Origin: Rhodanobacter sp. 67-28
GTDB lineage: Bacteria > Pseudomonadota > Gammaproteobacteria > Xanthomonadales > Rhodanobacteraceae
NCBI GenBank assembly: GCA_001898415.1
Contig: MKTU01000017.1
Coordinates: forward strand, 62,001 to 126,000
DNA: 64,000 nucleotides
Reading direction: 5' to 3'
A program made the translations under genes and the position numbers. The notes under the pieces are model-generated. The model worked only from the letters and a program-made list of their open reading frames with translations. It had not been told where the DNA came from and ran no database searches. The first letter of the stretch is position 1. Each line of letters begins with the position of its first letter. Shown here piece by piece: positions 39,847-48,839 of this stretch.

Positions 39847-42546
39847 ATGGCAGCGGAATTGCCACAGCTTATGGATCTCCACGAGCTCCATCCAACGCGA
39901 ACGGATCGCCGGACCGGCGGTGCGTTCGAGCCCGTGGCTGTGGCAGCTTCGGGCTGGCGCCGCAGCGCCCTGTGGTGGAGCTTGCTCGCCTTGCTGGCGG
40001 GCCTGGCGCTGGCCTTCGCGGCCCACCTGCAACAGCAGCGGCGGCATCTCACCGAGCAGTCGCTGGTGCGTGGCGAGATGGCGGGCAAGACCTATGCAGC
40101 CCTGCTGAACCGCCTGCACGAGTCCGAATCGCTGCTGCGCGCGGTGCAGACGCTGTTCCTCTCCTCGGACGAAGTCAGCGAGACCGAGTTCACCAACTTC
40201 TACGACAACATGCGCCCGCACGTGCAGTTCCCCGGCCTGCTGGCGCTGGCCTACGCGCAGCGCGAGAGCGGCCCGCAGGGCGAGCATTTCATCACTAGCT
40301 GGGTGCAGCCGCGCAAGGGCAACGAGGCCGTGGTCGGCCTCGACGTCGCGGCGCAACCGAGCAACCTGGCTGGGCTGCTGGCGTCGCGCGACAGCGGCGA
40401 GGTGGCGTTGTCCGCGCCGTTCCGCCCGGTACAGCAGACCGGCGCCAGCGCACCGGACGGGTTCACCATGCGCCTGCCGGTGTTCAGCCCGGGCGATCCG
40501 CCGCGCACCATGGCGCAGCGCCGCGAGCGCATGCGCGGCTCGATCGCGGTGTCGTTCCGCATCAGCAAGCTGCTTGGCAACGTGCTGCAGCCGGACGTGG
40601 GGCGGCAGCTGCGGCTGACCTTGCACGACGTCACCGACCCGGCGCGCGCAGTGCCGATGTTCGATTCCGCGCCCGCGGCGGCGACCGGCGACGACTTCCG
40701 CTTCGAGCGCCGGCTCGCCTATGGCGGGCGCGTGCTGGACGTGGTGATGCGCTCGCGCCCGGTGCGCCCGACGGCGTTCGACTGGAGCCAGTCGGCGCTG
40801 CCGGTGGGCGTGCTGGCCAGCGTGCTGCTGGCCATGCTGGTGTACTCCATGGTCAACACGCGGCAGCGCGCGCTGGAACTGGGCTGGCAGATGAGCCGGC
40901 GCTACCGCGAGAGCGAGGAGCGTTTTCGCGCGCTCAACGAGTTGTTGCCGGCGCTGGTGATGCTGGCCGATGCCGACGGCGGGCGCATCACCTACGCCAA
41001 TCAGGCGTCGCGCAATCGCCTCGGCGACCGCATCATCGATCAGCGCCTGCCCGAACTGTTCGACGACGACGACCTGCACCGGCAACTGCAGGCGCGCGAC
41101 ACCAGCGGCTGCGGCCGGATGGAGGCGCAGTTGCGGGACGCCGGCGGCGAGCGCTTCTGGGCCAGCGTGGCGGTTTCGCGGGTGGAGCTGGGCGGCCACG
41201 CCAAGCTGCTGCTGGTGGCCAGTGACATCAGCGAGGAGCGCCAGCTCAACCAGTTGCTGAGCTACCAGGCCAGCCACGACGTGCTGACCGACCTGTACAA
41301 CCGCCGCGAGTTCGAGCACCAGCTGCAGGCGCTGCTGGCGGCCGGGTCGTTCGCCTCGCCGGTCGCCGCCCTGCTGTACGTGGACCTGGATCAGTTCAAG
41401 CTGGTCAACGACACCTCCGGCCACCCCGCCGGCGACCAGCTGCTCACCCAGCTGGCGATCGTGATGCGCCGGCAGCTGGGCACGGGCGACGTGCTGGCGC
41501 GGCTCGGCGGCGACGAGTTCGGCGTGCTGCTGACCGGCGTGGCCGATCGCGAGGAGGCCGAGCGCAGCGCCGAGCGCATCCGTCGCTGCATCGACGGTTA
41601 CGTGTTCATCTGGGAGCAGACCAGCTACATGGTCAGCGCCAGCATCGGCGGGGTGGTGATCGACCACTCCGGCGTGTCGGCCCGCGACCTGCTCGCCCAG
41701 GCCGACACCGCCTGCTACATGGCCAAGGAGATGGGCCGCAACCGCGCGCATTTCTACTCCGGGCGCGACGACCAGACCGTGCGCCGGCGCAGCGAGATGG
41801 ACTGGGCCAACCGCCTGCGCTGGGCGATCGACGAGCGCCGCCTGCAGCTGGCCTACCAGGAGGTGTGGCCGCTGCCGCCCGGCAGTGGCCGGCCGGGCAT
41901 CGAGATGCTGCTGCGCTTCCGCGAGGAATCAGGCGAACTGATACTGCCCGGCGTGTTCGTGCCGGCGGCCGAGCGCTACGGACTGATGCCGCTGGTCGAT
42001 CGCTGGGTGATCGAGACCACGCTGGCGAATTTCGACCGGCTGCATCCGGACGGCAGCGCGATGGAGATGGTGGCGATCAATCTCTCCGGCGCCAGCATCG
42101 AGGACACCGCCCTGGTCGAGGACATCATCGACTGGTTGCGCCGCTACCGCGTGGAGCCTGCGCAAGTGTGCTTCGAGATCACCGAGACGGTGGCCGCGCG
42201 CAGCCTCTCGGCGGTGGCGCGCTGCATGGCGCAGCTGCGCGCCGCCGGCTGCCGCATCGCGCTGGACGACTTCGGCGCCGGCATGTCCTCGTTCACCTAT
42301 TTGAAGCACCTGCCGCTGGACATCATCAAGATCGACGGCAGTTTCGTGCGCGACATGCTGACCGATCCGGTCAGCCACCTGATGGTCAAGGCGGTCACCG
42401 ACATCGGCCACCGGCTGGGGCTGGAAGTGGTCGCCGAGTGGGTCACCGACACGCCCACCGAGCAGGCGCTGACCGCGCTGGGCGTGAATCGCGTGCAGGG
42501 CTTCGGCCTGCACCGGCCGGAGTTGGCGCTGTTCCAGCGCGAGTGA
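39847..42546 (+). CDS. CHASE-PAS-GGDEF-EAL cyclic-di-GMP protein
   Basis: The 899-residue protein has a membrane helix at about 39-60 (SALWWSLLALLAGLALAFAA), a periplasmic CHASE-type sensor domain, a second helix near 320 (LPVGVLASVLLAMLVYSMV), a PAS domain, a GGDEF domain with intact LGGDEFGVLL, and an EAL domain. The EAL signature reads EML instead of EAL, but other residues are kept: NLSG, EITET, LDDFGAG, KIDGSFV and VVAEW. Synthesis of cyclic-di-GMP is likely; whether the phosphodiesterase half works is uncertain. It is the second c-di-GMP gene beside hrpB. Confidence 0.92.
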   Translation: MAAELPQLMDLHELHPTRTDRRTGGAFEPVAVAASGWRRSALWWSLLALLAGLALAFAAHLQQQRRHLTEQSLVRGEMAGKTYAALLNRLHESESLLRAVQTLFLSSDEVSETEFTNFYDNMRPHVQFPGLLALAYAQRESGPQGEHFITSWVQPRKGNEAVVGLDVAAQPSNLAGLLASRDSGEVALSAPFRPVQQTGASAPDGFTMRLPVFSPGDPPRTMAQRRERMRGSIAVSFRISKLLGNVLQPDVGRQLRLTLHDVTDPARAVPMFDSAPAAATGDDFRFERRLAYGGRVLDVVMRSRPVRPTAFDWSQSALPVGVLASVLLAMLVYSMVNTRQRALELGWQMSRRYRESEERFRALNELLPALVMLADADGGRITYANQASRNRLGDRIIDQRLPELFDDDDLHRQLQARDTSGCGRMEAQLRDAGGERFWASVAVSRVELGGHAKLLLVASDISEERQLNQLLSYQASHDVLTDLYNRREFEHQLQALLAAGSFASPVAALLYVDLDQFKLVNDTSGHPAGDQLLTQLAIVMRRQLGTGDVLARLGGDEFGVLLTGVADREEAERSAERIRRCIDGYVFIWEQTSYMVSASIGGVVIDHSGVSARDLLAQADTACYMAKEMGRNRAHFYSGRDDQTVRRRSEMDWANRLRWAIDERRLQLAYQEVWPLPPGSGRPGIEMLLRFREESGELILPGVFVPAAERYGLMPLVDRWVIETTLANFDRLHPDGSAMEMVAINLSGASIEDTALVEDIIDWLRRYRVEPAQVCFEITETVAARSLSAVARCMAQLRAAGCRIALDDFGAGMSSFTYLKHLPLDIIKIDGSFVRDMLTDPVSHLMVKAVTDIGHRLGLEVVAEWVTDTPTEQALTALGVNRVQGFGLHRPELALFQRE

Positions 42547-42562
42547 GGGCGTCGGGCCGGGG

Positions 42563-42576
42563 CTGATGCAGGTCAT
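42563..42576 (+). promoter_or_regulatory. Weak FNR/DNR-type box upstream of nnrS
   Basis: CTGAT-GCAG-GTCAT keeps the TGA-N6-TCA core of the FNR/DNR family but departs at both outer bases. Its centre is 67 bases before the nnrS ATG, almost the same distance as for nirK. Confidence 0.4.
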
Positions 42577-42636
42577 GGGGCCGGCATGCATGGCTGTGGC
42601 ACGATGGGAAGTCATTCGCATTCGCGGGATCACGCC

Positions 42637-43878
42637 ATGTCCGACCAGCCCTCCACCTCGTCGCCGCTTGCCGACATTCCCCGGCTGCTGGCGGCGGCGC
42701 CGCACCGGCCGCTGTTCCTCGCCGGCACCGTCGCGGTGATGTTGAGCATGGCGTGGTGGGCGCTGGAGCTGACCTCGCTGCGGTTCGGCCTGGCTGGCTG
42801 GCCGCAGCCGTCGATCCCGCCGCTGTATGCGCACGGCGTGCTGATCCAGTACGGCCTGTTCCCGCTGTTCATGTTCGGCTTCCTGATGACCACCTTCCCG
42901 CGCTGGCTGGGTCGCCCGGACCTGCCGCGCACGCGGTTCCTGCCGGTGGCCGGCTGCCTGTTCGGCGGCTACGTGCTGGCGCACGTGGGTCTGCTGGCGC
43001 TGCCGCGCGTGCTGGAGCTGGGCGTGCTGCTGATGCTGCTCGGCTACGCGATCGGCGTGTGGACGCTGGCCGGCGTGCTGCGTGCCTCGGTGGCCGAGCG
43101 CAAGGGGCATGCGCGCTCGTGCCTGGCGGCGCTGTCGCTCGGCACGCTGGGGCTGGCGATCTTCCTCGCCTACCTGTTCGGCGCGCCGGCGGAGTGCGCG
43201 CTGCTGGCGGTCAGGATCGGCACCTTCGGCCTGCTGCTGCCGATCTATTTCACGGTGATGCATCGCATGCTGCCGTTCTTCACCGGCAACATGGTCAAGG
43301 GCTATGCGGTGGTGCGCCCGGACTGGAGCATGCCGGTGGTGTGGATGCTGCTGCTGGCGCACCTCGTGCTGTCGTGGCGCGGCGTGCTGGGCTGGCTGTA
43401 CATGGTCGACGTGCCGCTGGCGCTGGTGTTCGCCTGGCACTCGCTTACCTGGCGGCCGTGGCGGGCGATGCACCCGGGCCTGCTGGCGGTGCTGCACCTG
43501 GCATTCGCGTGGCTGCCGGTGGCGTTCGTGCTGTTCGCGGTGCAGGACGTGGTCTACGCCACCAGTGGCCAGTTCATCCTCGGCCGCGCGCCGCTGCATG
43601 CGCTGGGCATCGGCTTCTTCGGCTCGATGCTGGTGGCGATGGTGACCCGCGTGACCATGGGCCACTCCGGCCGGCCGCTGCAGATGGGCGCGGTGCCGTG
43701 GCTGTGCTTCGTGCTGCTGCAGGTGGTGGCCTTGCTGCGCATTCGCGCCGAACTGGGTGGCGACATGTACCTGTGGCTGGTGATCGCCGCCTACGGCTGG
43801 CTGCTCGCCTTCCTGCCGTGGGTGCTGCGCTCGGCGTGGATCTACCTGACCCCGCGGGTGGACGGCAAGGCGGGGTGA
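42637..43878 (+). CDS. nnrS: NnrS-family heme-copper membrane protein
   Basis: NnrS proteins are polytopic heme- and copper-containing proteins that protect cells from nitric oxide stress during denitrification. The 413-residue product has about 12 hydrophobic segments and the conserved stretches HPRPLFLAG-like PHRPLFLAGTVAVML, WHGHEMIFG-like HGVLIQYGLFPLFMFGFLMTTFPRW, GNMVKGYAVV and HALGIGFFGSMLVAMVTRVTMGHSGRPL. The ATG at 42637 is preferred over 42586. A perfect hairpin follows. nirK lies downstream on the same strand. Confidence 0.9.
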   Translation: MSDQPSTSSPLADIPRLLAAAPHRPLFLAGTVAVMLSMAWWALELTSLRFGLAGWPQPSIPPLYAHGVLIQYGLFPLFMFGFLMTTFPRWLGRPDLPRTRFLPVAGCLFGGYVLAHVGLLALPRVLELGVLLMLLGYAIGVWTLAGVLRASVAERKGHARSCLAALSLGTLGLAIFLAYLFGAPAECALLAVRIGTFGLLLPIYFTVMHRMLPFFTGNMVKGYAVVRPDWSMPVVWMLLLAHLVLSWRGVLGWLYMVDVPLALVFAWHSLTWRPWRAMHPGLLAVLHLAFAWLPVAFVLFAVQDVVYATSGQFILGRAPLHALGIGFFGSMLVAMVTRVTMGHSGRPLQMGAVPWLCFVLLQVVALLRIRAELGGDMYLWLVIAAYGWLLAFLPWVLRSAWIYLTPRVDGKAG

Positions 43879-43990
43879 TGGCGGAGCGCGGGCTGCGGCC
43901 TTCGCTTCGCGAGGTCGGCGAGCCTTCCCGGTTTCTGCAGGTTCTCCATGCCGTACCGCTCGCCCGCCGGTTGCCGCAATTCTCCCCGCC

Positions 43991-44018
43991 GTCATTCCCG
44001 CTTTTGCGGGAATGACGC
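43991..44018. repeat. Perfect 12-base inverted repeat after nnrS
   Basis: CGTCATTCCCGC and GCGGGAATGACG flank a TTTT loop. This GTCATTCCCGC family is a common intergenic repeat of proteobacteria and could act as a terminator hairpin for nnrS, though no T-tract follows. The rest of the 303-base gap between nnrS and nirK (43879-44181) holds only the FNR-type box listed separately. Confidence 0.75.
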
Positions 44019-44108
44019 CGTCGGGGATACGGCGATTCTTGCGGGTCAGGCGCGTCGGCTGAAACCGATGTGGCGCGGTGACGCAGTGGGCGGGTTTCGG
44101 GGAGTCTT

Positions 44109-44122
44109 TTGACGCCGGTCAA
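44109..44122 (+). promoter_or_regulatory. FNR/DNR-type box of the nirK promoter
   Basis: TTGAC-GCCG-GTCAA is a perfect dyad matching the FNR/DNR/NNR family. The centre is 66 bases upstream of the nirK ATG. If it acts at -41.5, transcription would start near 44157, leaving a short leader. Control of nirK by such regulators is well known in denitrifiers. Confidence 0.75.
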
Positions 44123-44181
44123 ATGGCGGCGGGTTTTGCCGGGCATGCTTCGCGCAGGCACAACCAACGGGAAGATCCCCC

Positions 44182-45696
44182 ATGTCGCGTCCGCTGTCCA
44201 CCGTTCTTGCCGCTCTCGCCGTGTTCGCGCTGGCGGCCTGCTCCGACAAGCCCCCGGCGTCGCCCGCCGCGGCCACCCCACCGGCCAGCACCTCGGTGGC
44301 TTCCCAGCGCGGCGATTTCGGTCCGCCGCAGGGTGAGCCAATCAAGGCGGTGCTGACCAGCCCGCCGCACGTGCCGCCACCGATCCATCGCAACTACCCG
44401 GCGAAGGTCATCGTCGAGCTGGAGGTGATCGAGAAGGAGATGCCGATTTCCGAAGGCGTCAGCTACACGTTCTGGACCTTCGGCGGCACCGTGCCGGGCA
44501 GCTTCATCCGCGTGCGCCAGGGCGACACGGTGGAGTTCCACCTGAAGAACGCGCCGGACAGCAAGATGCCGCACAACATCGACCTGCATGGCGTGACCGG
44601 GCCGGGCGGTGGCGCGGCGTCCAGCTTCACCGCGCCGGGGCATGCCTCGCAGTTCACCTTCAAGGCGCTGAACCAGGGCATCTACGTCTACCACTGCGCC
44701 ACCGCACCGGTGGGCATGCACATCGCCAACGGCATGTACGGCCTGATCCTGGTCGAGCCACCGGAAGGCCTGAGCCCGGTCGACCACGAGTACTACGTGA
44801 TGCAGGGCGATTTCTACACCACCGGCAAATATCGCGAGAAGGGCCATCAGCCGTTCGACATGGAAAAGGCGATCGACGAGCACCCGACCTACGTGCTGTT
44901 CAACGGCAAGGAAGGCGCACTCACCGGCGACAACGCCCTGACCGCCAAGACCAACGAGACGGTGCGCCTGTTCATCGGCAACGGCGGCCCCAACCTGGTC
45001 TCCAGCTTCCACGTGATCGGCGAGATCTTCGACAAGGTGCAGCCCGAAGGCGGCACGGTGGCCCAGCACAACGTGCAGACCACGCTGATCCCCGCCGGCG
45101 GCGCGGCGATGGTGGAGTTCCACACCGACGTGCCGGGCAGCTACGTGCTGGTCGACCACTCGATCTTCCGTGCGTTCAACAAGGGCGCGCTGGGCATCCT
45201 CAAGGTCGACGGGCCGGAGAACAAGCTGGTCTACTCGGGCAAGGAGGTCGACTACGTCTACCTGGGCGACCGCTCGGAGCCGAACCTCAAGGCGGTGACC
45301 GCCGCGGCCAAGGCGCACGCGGCCGGCACGCTGACCAAGGAGGAGCAGATCGCCGCGGGCAAGCAGCTGTTCACCGGCACCTGCTCGGTCTGCCACCAGG
45401 CGAACGGCGAGGGCCTGGCCAACGTGTTCCCGCCGCTGGCCAAGTCGGATTTCCTGGCCGCCGACCCGAAACGCGCCATGACGATCGTGACGCACGGCCT
45501 GACCGGCAAGATCACCGTCAACGGCCACGAGTACGATTCGGTGATGCCGCCGATGAGCCAGCTCAATGACGACGAGGTGGCCAACATCCTCACCTACGTC
45601 ATCAACAGCTGGGACAACCCGGGCGGCCAGTACAGCAAGGAAGACGTGGCCAAGGCGCGTGCCGAAGCCGGCCCGCACGCGGACCCGGGGCACTGA
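44182..45696 (+). CDS. nirK: Copper nitrite reductase with C-terminal cytochrome c domain
   Basis: NirK reduces nitrite to NO. The 504-residue protein is a lipoprotein (lipobox LAAC, C20). Type 1 copper ligands are H131, C172, H180 and M185; type 2 ligands are H136, H171 and H326; the catalytic Asp134 (in HNIDLHG) and His277 are present. A fused cytochrome c domain has CSVCH at 401-405 and a MPPM axial-Met region, so electrons can enter through the tethered heme, as in the Ralstonia-type enzyme. nirV follows 2 bases after the stop. Confidence 0.97.
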   Translation: MSRPLSTVLAALAVFALAACSDKPPASPAAATPPASTSVASQRGDFGPPQGEPIKAVLTSPPHVPPPIHRNYPAKVIVELEVIEKEMPISEGVSYTFWTFGGTVPGSFIRVRQGDTVEFHLKNAPDSKMPHNIDLHGVTGPGGGAASSFTAPGHASQFTFKALNQGIYVYHCATAPVGMHIANGMYGLILVEPPEGLSPVDHEYYVMQGDFYTTGKYREKGHQPFDMEKAIDEHPTYVLFNGKEGALTGDNALTAKTNETVRLFIGNGGPNLVSSFHVIGEIFDKVQPEGGTVAQHNVQTTLIPAGGAAMVEFHTDVPGSYVLVDHSIFRAFNKGALGILKVDGPENKLVYSGKEVDYVYLGDRSEPNLKAVTAAAKAHAAGTLTKEEQIAAGKQLFTGTCSVCHQANGEGLANVFPPLAKSDFLAADPKRAMTIVTHGLTGKITVNGHEYDSVMPPMSQLNDDEVANILTYVINSWDNPGGQYSKEDVAKARAEAGPHADPGH

Positions 45697-45698
45697 GC

Positions 45699-46463
45699 AT
45701 GCGCATGCGGCTGGCCCTGGCATGGTTCGGCCTGGTGCTGGCACTCCCGGCAGCGGCGGCGGAATACGCCGCGCTGCCGGGAGGCACCTTCGCCAGCGTG
45801 CTGCCTGCCGACGGCAAGGCGGCCGCGGCGCAGGTCGCGCCGTTCCGCCTGCGCACCGAGCTGGTCACCAATGGCGAGTACCTGGCGTTCGTGCGCGAGC
45901 ACCCGCAATGGCGGCGCGACAAGGTCGCCGGCATCCTCGCCGACGCGCGCTACCTCACCCAATGGGCCGGTGCCGATGAACTCGGCGAGCAGGCACTCCC
46001 GCGCCAGCCGGTGACGCGGGTGAGCTGGTTCGCCGCGCAGGCGTATTGCGAAAGCGAAGGCGCGCGGCTGCCGAGCTGGTACGAGTGGGAGTTTGCCGCG
46101 GCGGCGGACGCCAGCCGTCGCGACGCGCGGGCCGACCCGGCCTGGCGCGAGAACATCCTGGGCTGGTATTCGCGGCCATCGAACGCCGCGCTGCCCGCCG
46201 TCGGCGGTACGGCCAACGTCTACGGCGTGCGCGACATGAACGGCCTGGTGTGGGAGTGGGTCGACGATTTCAACGCGCTGATGGTGGCCAGCGACAGCCG
46301 CCAGCAGGGCGATCCCGACCTGCTGAAGTTCTGCGGCGCCGGCGCGATCAGCCTGCAGGAGAAGGAGAACTACGCGGTGCTGATGCGCATCGCGATGCTC
46401 TCCGCGCTGAAGGCCGCCGATACCACCAACAACCTTGGCTTCCGCTGCGCGAAGTCGAACTGA
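45699..46463 (+). CDS. nirV: NirV-like formylglycine-generating-enzyme-family protein
   Basis: The 254-residue product has a signal peptide (MRMRLALAWFGLVLALPAAA) and a SUMF1/FGE-sulfatase-type domain: LVTNGEYLAFVREHPQW, PVTRVSWFAAQAYCESEGARLPS, YEWEFAAAAD, and the ending NNLGFRCAKS. NirV commonly sits behind nirK and is exported with it; its exact role is not settled. It is certainly co-transcribed with nirK. Confidence 0.92.
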   Translation: MRMRLALAWFGLVLALPAAAAEYAALPGGTFASVLPADGKAAAAQVAPFRLRTELVTNGEYLAFVREHPQWRRDKVAGILADARYLTQWAGADELGEQALPRQPVTRVSWFAAQAYCESEGARLPSWYEWEFAAAADASRRDARADPAWRENILGWYSRPSNAALPAVGGTANVYGVRDMNGLVWEWVDDFNALMVASDSRQQGDPDLLKFCGAGAISLQEKENYAVLMRIAMLSALKAADTTNNLGFRCAKSN

Positions 46464-46473
46464 AGGAGCGGCG

Positions 46474-47046
46474 ATGAAACACTTTCTGCGTGCACTGGTG
46501 CTGCTCGCCGTGCTCTTCGGCGGCAGCGCCGCGGCCGCCACGCCGCTGCCCGGCGATTCGGTCTACAACCTGCCGGTGCAACTGACCACGCAGGATGGCC
46601 GGCAGCAGATGCTGGCCGCGCGTCGCGGGCGGCCGCAGCTGGTCACGATGTTCTACACCTCGTGCCAGATGGTCTGCCCGATGATCATCGACAGCCTGCG
46701 CCTGACCCGCAACGCGCTCAATCCGGCCGCGCGCGCGAAGATCGACCTGCTCGCGGTGAGCTTCGACCCGGCGAAGGACGACGTGGCCACGCTGAAGAGC
46801 TATGCGGAGAAGCGCAAGCTGGACGGGCGCATCTGGACGCTGGCCCGCGCCGAGCCGGCGCAGGTGCGGCAATTGTCCGGCGTGCTCGGCCTGCAATACC
46901 GGCAGCTGCCCGATGGCGAGTTCAACCACTCCAGCGAGCTGATCCTGCTCGACGCCGAGGGCCGCATCGCCGCGCGCACCACGCTGATCGGCCGGCTCGA
47001 TCCGGCGTTCGTGAAGGCCATCGAGGAGACGCTGGCGAAGCCGTGA
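46474..47046 (+). CDS. SCO1/SenC-family copper chaperone-like protein
   Basis: The 190-residue protein has a signal peptide and a thioredoxin-like fold with the Cys pair C64 and C68 in FYTSCQMVCPMI. SCO proteins deliver copper to oxidase Cu-A or act as thiol-disulfide reductants; here the place behind nirK and nirV suggests copper loading of nitrite reductase. The family His (in FNHSSELILL) is present. AAGGAG precedes the ATG by 5 bases. A strong terminator after the stop closes the nirK-nirV-sco operon. Confidence 0.9.
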   Translation: MKHFLRALVLLAVLFGGSAAAATPLPGDSVYNLPVQLTTQDGRQQMLAARRGRPQLVTMFYTSCQMVCPMIIDSLRLTRNALNPAARAKIDLLAVSFDPAKDDVATLKSYAEKRKLDGRIWTLARAEPAQVRQLSGVLGLQYRQLPDGEFNHSSELILLDAEGRIAARTTLIGRLDPAFVKAIEETLAKP

Positions 47047-47084
47047 GCCGGTGCGCCAAGTGGACGTCCATGCGTCCGTTGCCG

Positions 47085-47108
47085 AAGCCGCCGTCATGGC
47101 GGCTTTTT
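47085..47108 (+). terminator. Rho-independent terminator of the nirK operon
   Basis: AAGCCGCC (47085-47092) pairs with GGCGGCTT (47098-47105) around GTCAT, and the run continues TTTTT. It lies 39 bases after the SCO gene stop. Confidence 0.9.
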
Positions 47109-47158
47109 CGTGCACCCGCGCGGCGTGTTGTCACAGTCGCCGCCTCGATGGCGCCGAG

Positions 47159-47172
47159 CTGACGGCGGTCAA
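47159..47172 (+). promoter_or_regulatory. FNR/DNR-type box upstream of the porin gene
   Basis: CTGAC-GGCG-GTCAA differs from the nirK box core at one outer base. The centre is 61 bases before the porin ATG. It gives this gene its own anaerobic promoter after the nirK terminator. Confidence 0.65.
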
Positions 47173-47226
47173 CTGGCCGGAGGCGGGCAGTCCGCAGACT
47201 GCGCGCATCCAACAAGGGGACATCCG

Positions 47227-48480
47227 ATGAAGCCGATCCGCCACATGCTTTCCGCCAGCTGCGTGCTGGCCGCCACGCTGGGTGCACCAGCGGCCCGGGC
47301 CGCCGTCGACGCGATCGCGCCGCCAGCGGCGAACGCGCCGCTGCAGCTGGAATGGGATGCACGACTGCGCCACGAACAGGTCGACGACGACGCCTTCAGC
47401 CGCGACGCGGCGGCCACGACCTTGCGCCTGCGGCTGGGCCTGCGCGCCAGCTTCGGGGAGGGCTGGAGTGCGCTGCTGGAAGGTGCCGGCGTGGCCGCGG
47501 CCAACGAGCACTACAACAGCGGCGCGAACGGCCGCACGCAGTATCCGGCGATCACCGACCCGCGTGGCAGCGAACTCGACCAGGCCTGGCTGGCATGGCA
47601 AGGCGACGTGTTCGGCGCCACGCTGGGGCGCCAGCGACTGCTGCTGGACAACCAGCGCTGGGTCGGCAACAGCGGCTGGCGCCAGCACGAGCAGACCTTC
47701 GATGCGCTGGCGCTGCAATGGCAACCGCTGGACAGCGTGACCGTGCGCTACGACTGGCTCGGCCGCGTGCACCGCGTGGCCGGCCGCGACGCGCTCAATC
47801 CGCTGGCGCGCGAGCGCGCTCTGGACACGCACCTGCTCAACGCCGCGTGGGTCCGCGGCGCGCAGCAGTGGGTCGGCTATGCCTACCTGCACGAGGACCG
47901 CGACGTGGCCAGCGCATCGAGCGCCACTTGGGGCGCGCGCTGGAGCGGCAAGGCGCGGCACGACGGCAACGGCGCGGGCTGGACGCTGGAAGCGGCGCGG
48001 CAGCGCGACTACGCCAACAATCCGCTGCACTTCGCGCACAACTACTGGTTGCTGGAGCCGACCTGGACGCAGGGCGGCATCACCGCGAAGCTGGGCTGGG
48101 AACATCTGGGCGGCAACGGCCAGCATGCGTTGCAGACGCCGCTGGCGACGCTGCACGCGTTCAACGGCTGGGACGATCAGTTCAACGTGACGCCCGCCGG
48201 CGGCCTGGAGGATCGCTACGTCGGCGCCGCCGGCAAGTTCGGTCGCAGCGGGCTGGCCGGCAAGCTGGCCTGGGTGGTGGCCTACCACGACTACCGCGCG
48301 GATCGCGGCGGCCGCTACGGCAGCGAGTGGAACGCATCGCTGAGCCTTCCGCTGATCGCCGGCCTCGACGCCATGCTCAAGCTGGCCGACTATCGCGCCG
48401 ATGGTCTCGGTCGCGACAATGCGCGGGTGTGGCTGCAGCTGGAATGGCGCGGTCGGCAGGCGCTGGCGGGCGCGCGTTGA
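47227..48480 (+). CDS. Outer-membrane porin-like protein (alginate-export family fold)
   Basis: The 417-residue protein has a Sec signal peptide to about residue 25 (GAPAARA) and a mature part of alternating beta-strand sequence. Typical stretches are LRLRLGLRASFGEGWSALLE, LDQAWLAWQGDVFGATLGRQ and the C-terminal RVWLQLEWRGRQALAGAR. Related alginate-export-type barrels often sit with nitrogen-oxide respiration genes. A role in nitrite or small-anion passage is only an inference. It lies between two FNR-type boxes. Confidence 0.8.
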   Translation: MKPIRHMLSASCVLAATLGAPAARAAVDAIAPPAANAPLQLEWDARLRHEQVDDDAFSRDAAATTLRLRLGLRASFGEGWSALLEGAGVAAANEHYNSGANGRTQYPAITDPRGSELDQAWLAWQGDVFGATLGRQRLLLDNQRWVGNSGWRQHEQTFDALALQWQPLDSVTVRYDWLGRVHRVAGRDALNPLARERALDTHLLNAAWVRGAQQWVGYAYLHEDRDVASASSATWGARWSGKARHDGNGAGWTLEAARQRDYANNPLHFAHNYWLLEPTWTQGGITAKLGWEHLGGNGQHALQTPLATLHAFNGWDDQFNVTPAGGLEDRYVGAAGKFGRSGLAGKLAWVVAYHDYRADRGGRYGSEWNASLSLPLIAGLDAMLKLADYRADGLGRDNARVWLQLEWRGRQALAGAR

Positions 48481-48500
48481 GCGTCGCTGGCGCGGCTGCG

Positions 48501-48514
48501 TTGACCCAGGTCAG
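48501..48514 (+). promoter_or_regulatory. FNR/DNR-type box upstream of the DUF2249 gene
   Basis: TTGAC-CCAG-GTCAG has one mismatch to the nirK dyad. The centre is 41 bases before the ATG, so a class II position would leave almost no leader; the transcript may be nearly leaderless. Confidence 0.6.
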
Positions 48515-48548
48515 CGCGCCCGCGCCCCTGCTGCGTTGAGATGGCCGC

Positions 48549-48839
48549 ATGCCTGTCTCTCCACCGCCGGCCCACCACGACCACGCCACCGACGATGGCA
48601 CCACCATCGCGCTCGACCTGCGCGCGCTGCCGGCGCCGGAGCCGATGATGCGTGCGCTGGAGGCAGCCGATGCGTTGGCGCCGGGGCAGACGCTCGAGCT
48701 GCTCACCCCGCTGCTGCCGACGCCGCTGCTCGACCTGCTGTCCGGTCGCCGTCTGCATGTCCGTGCGGAGATGCTGCCCGCCGGCGGCGCGCGCGTGCGG
48801 ATCCATCGCCCGGACGACGATGGCCCGACTGGCGCTTGA
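48549..48839 (+). CDS. DUF2249-domain protein
   Basis: The 96-residue protein has one DUF2249 domain (IALDLRALPAPEPMMRALEA to HVRAEMLPAGGARVRI), a small alpha/beta fold related to TusA/SirA. DUF2249 genes are frequent neighbours of nitric-oxide and denitrification genes, but no reaction is established. An N-terminal HHDHATDD stretch may bind metal. It overlaps the next gene by 20 bases, so the two are translated together. Confidence 0.82.
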   Translation: MPVSPPPAHHDHATDDGTTIALDLRALPAPEPMMRALEAADALAPGQTLELLTPLLPTPLLDLLSGRRLHVRAEMLPAGGARVRIHRPDDDGPTGA

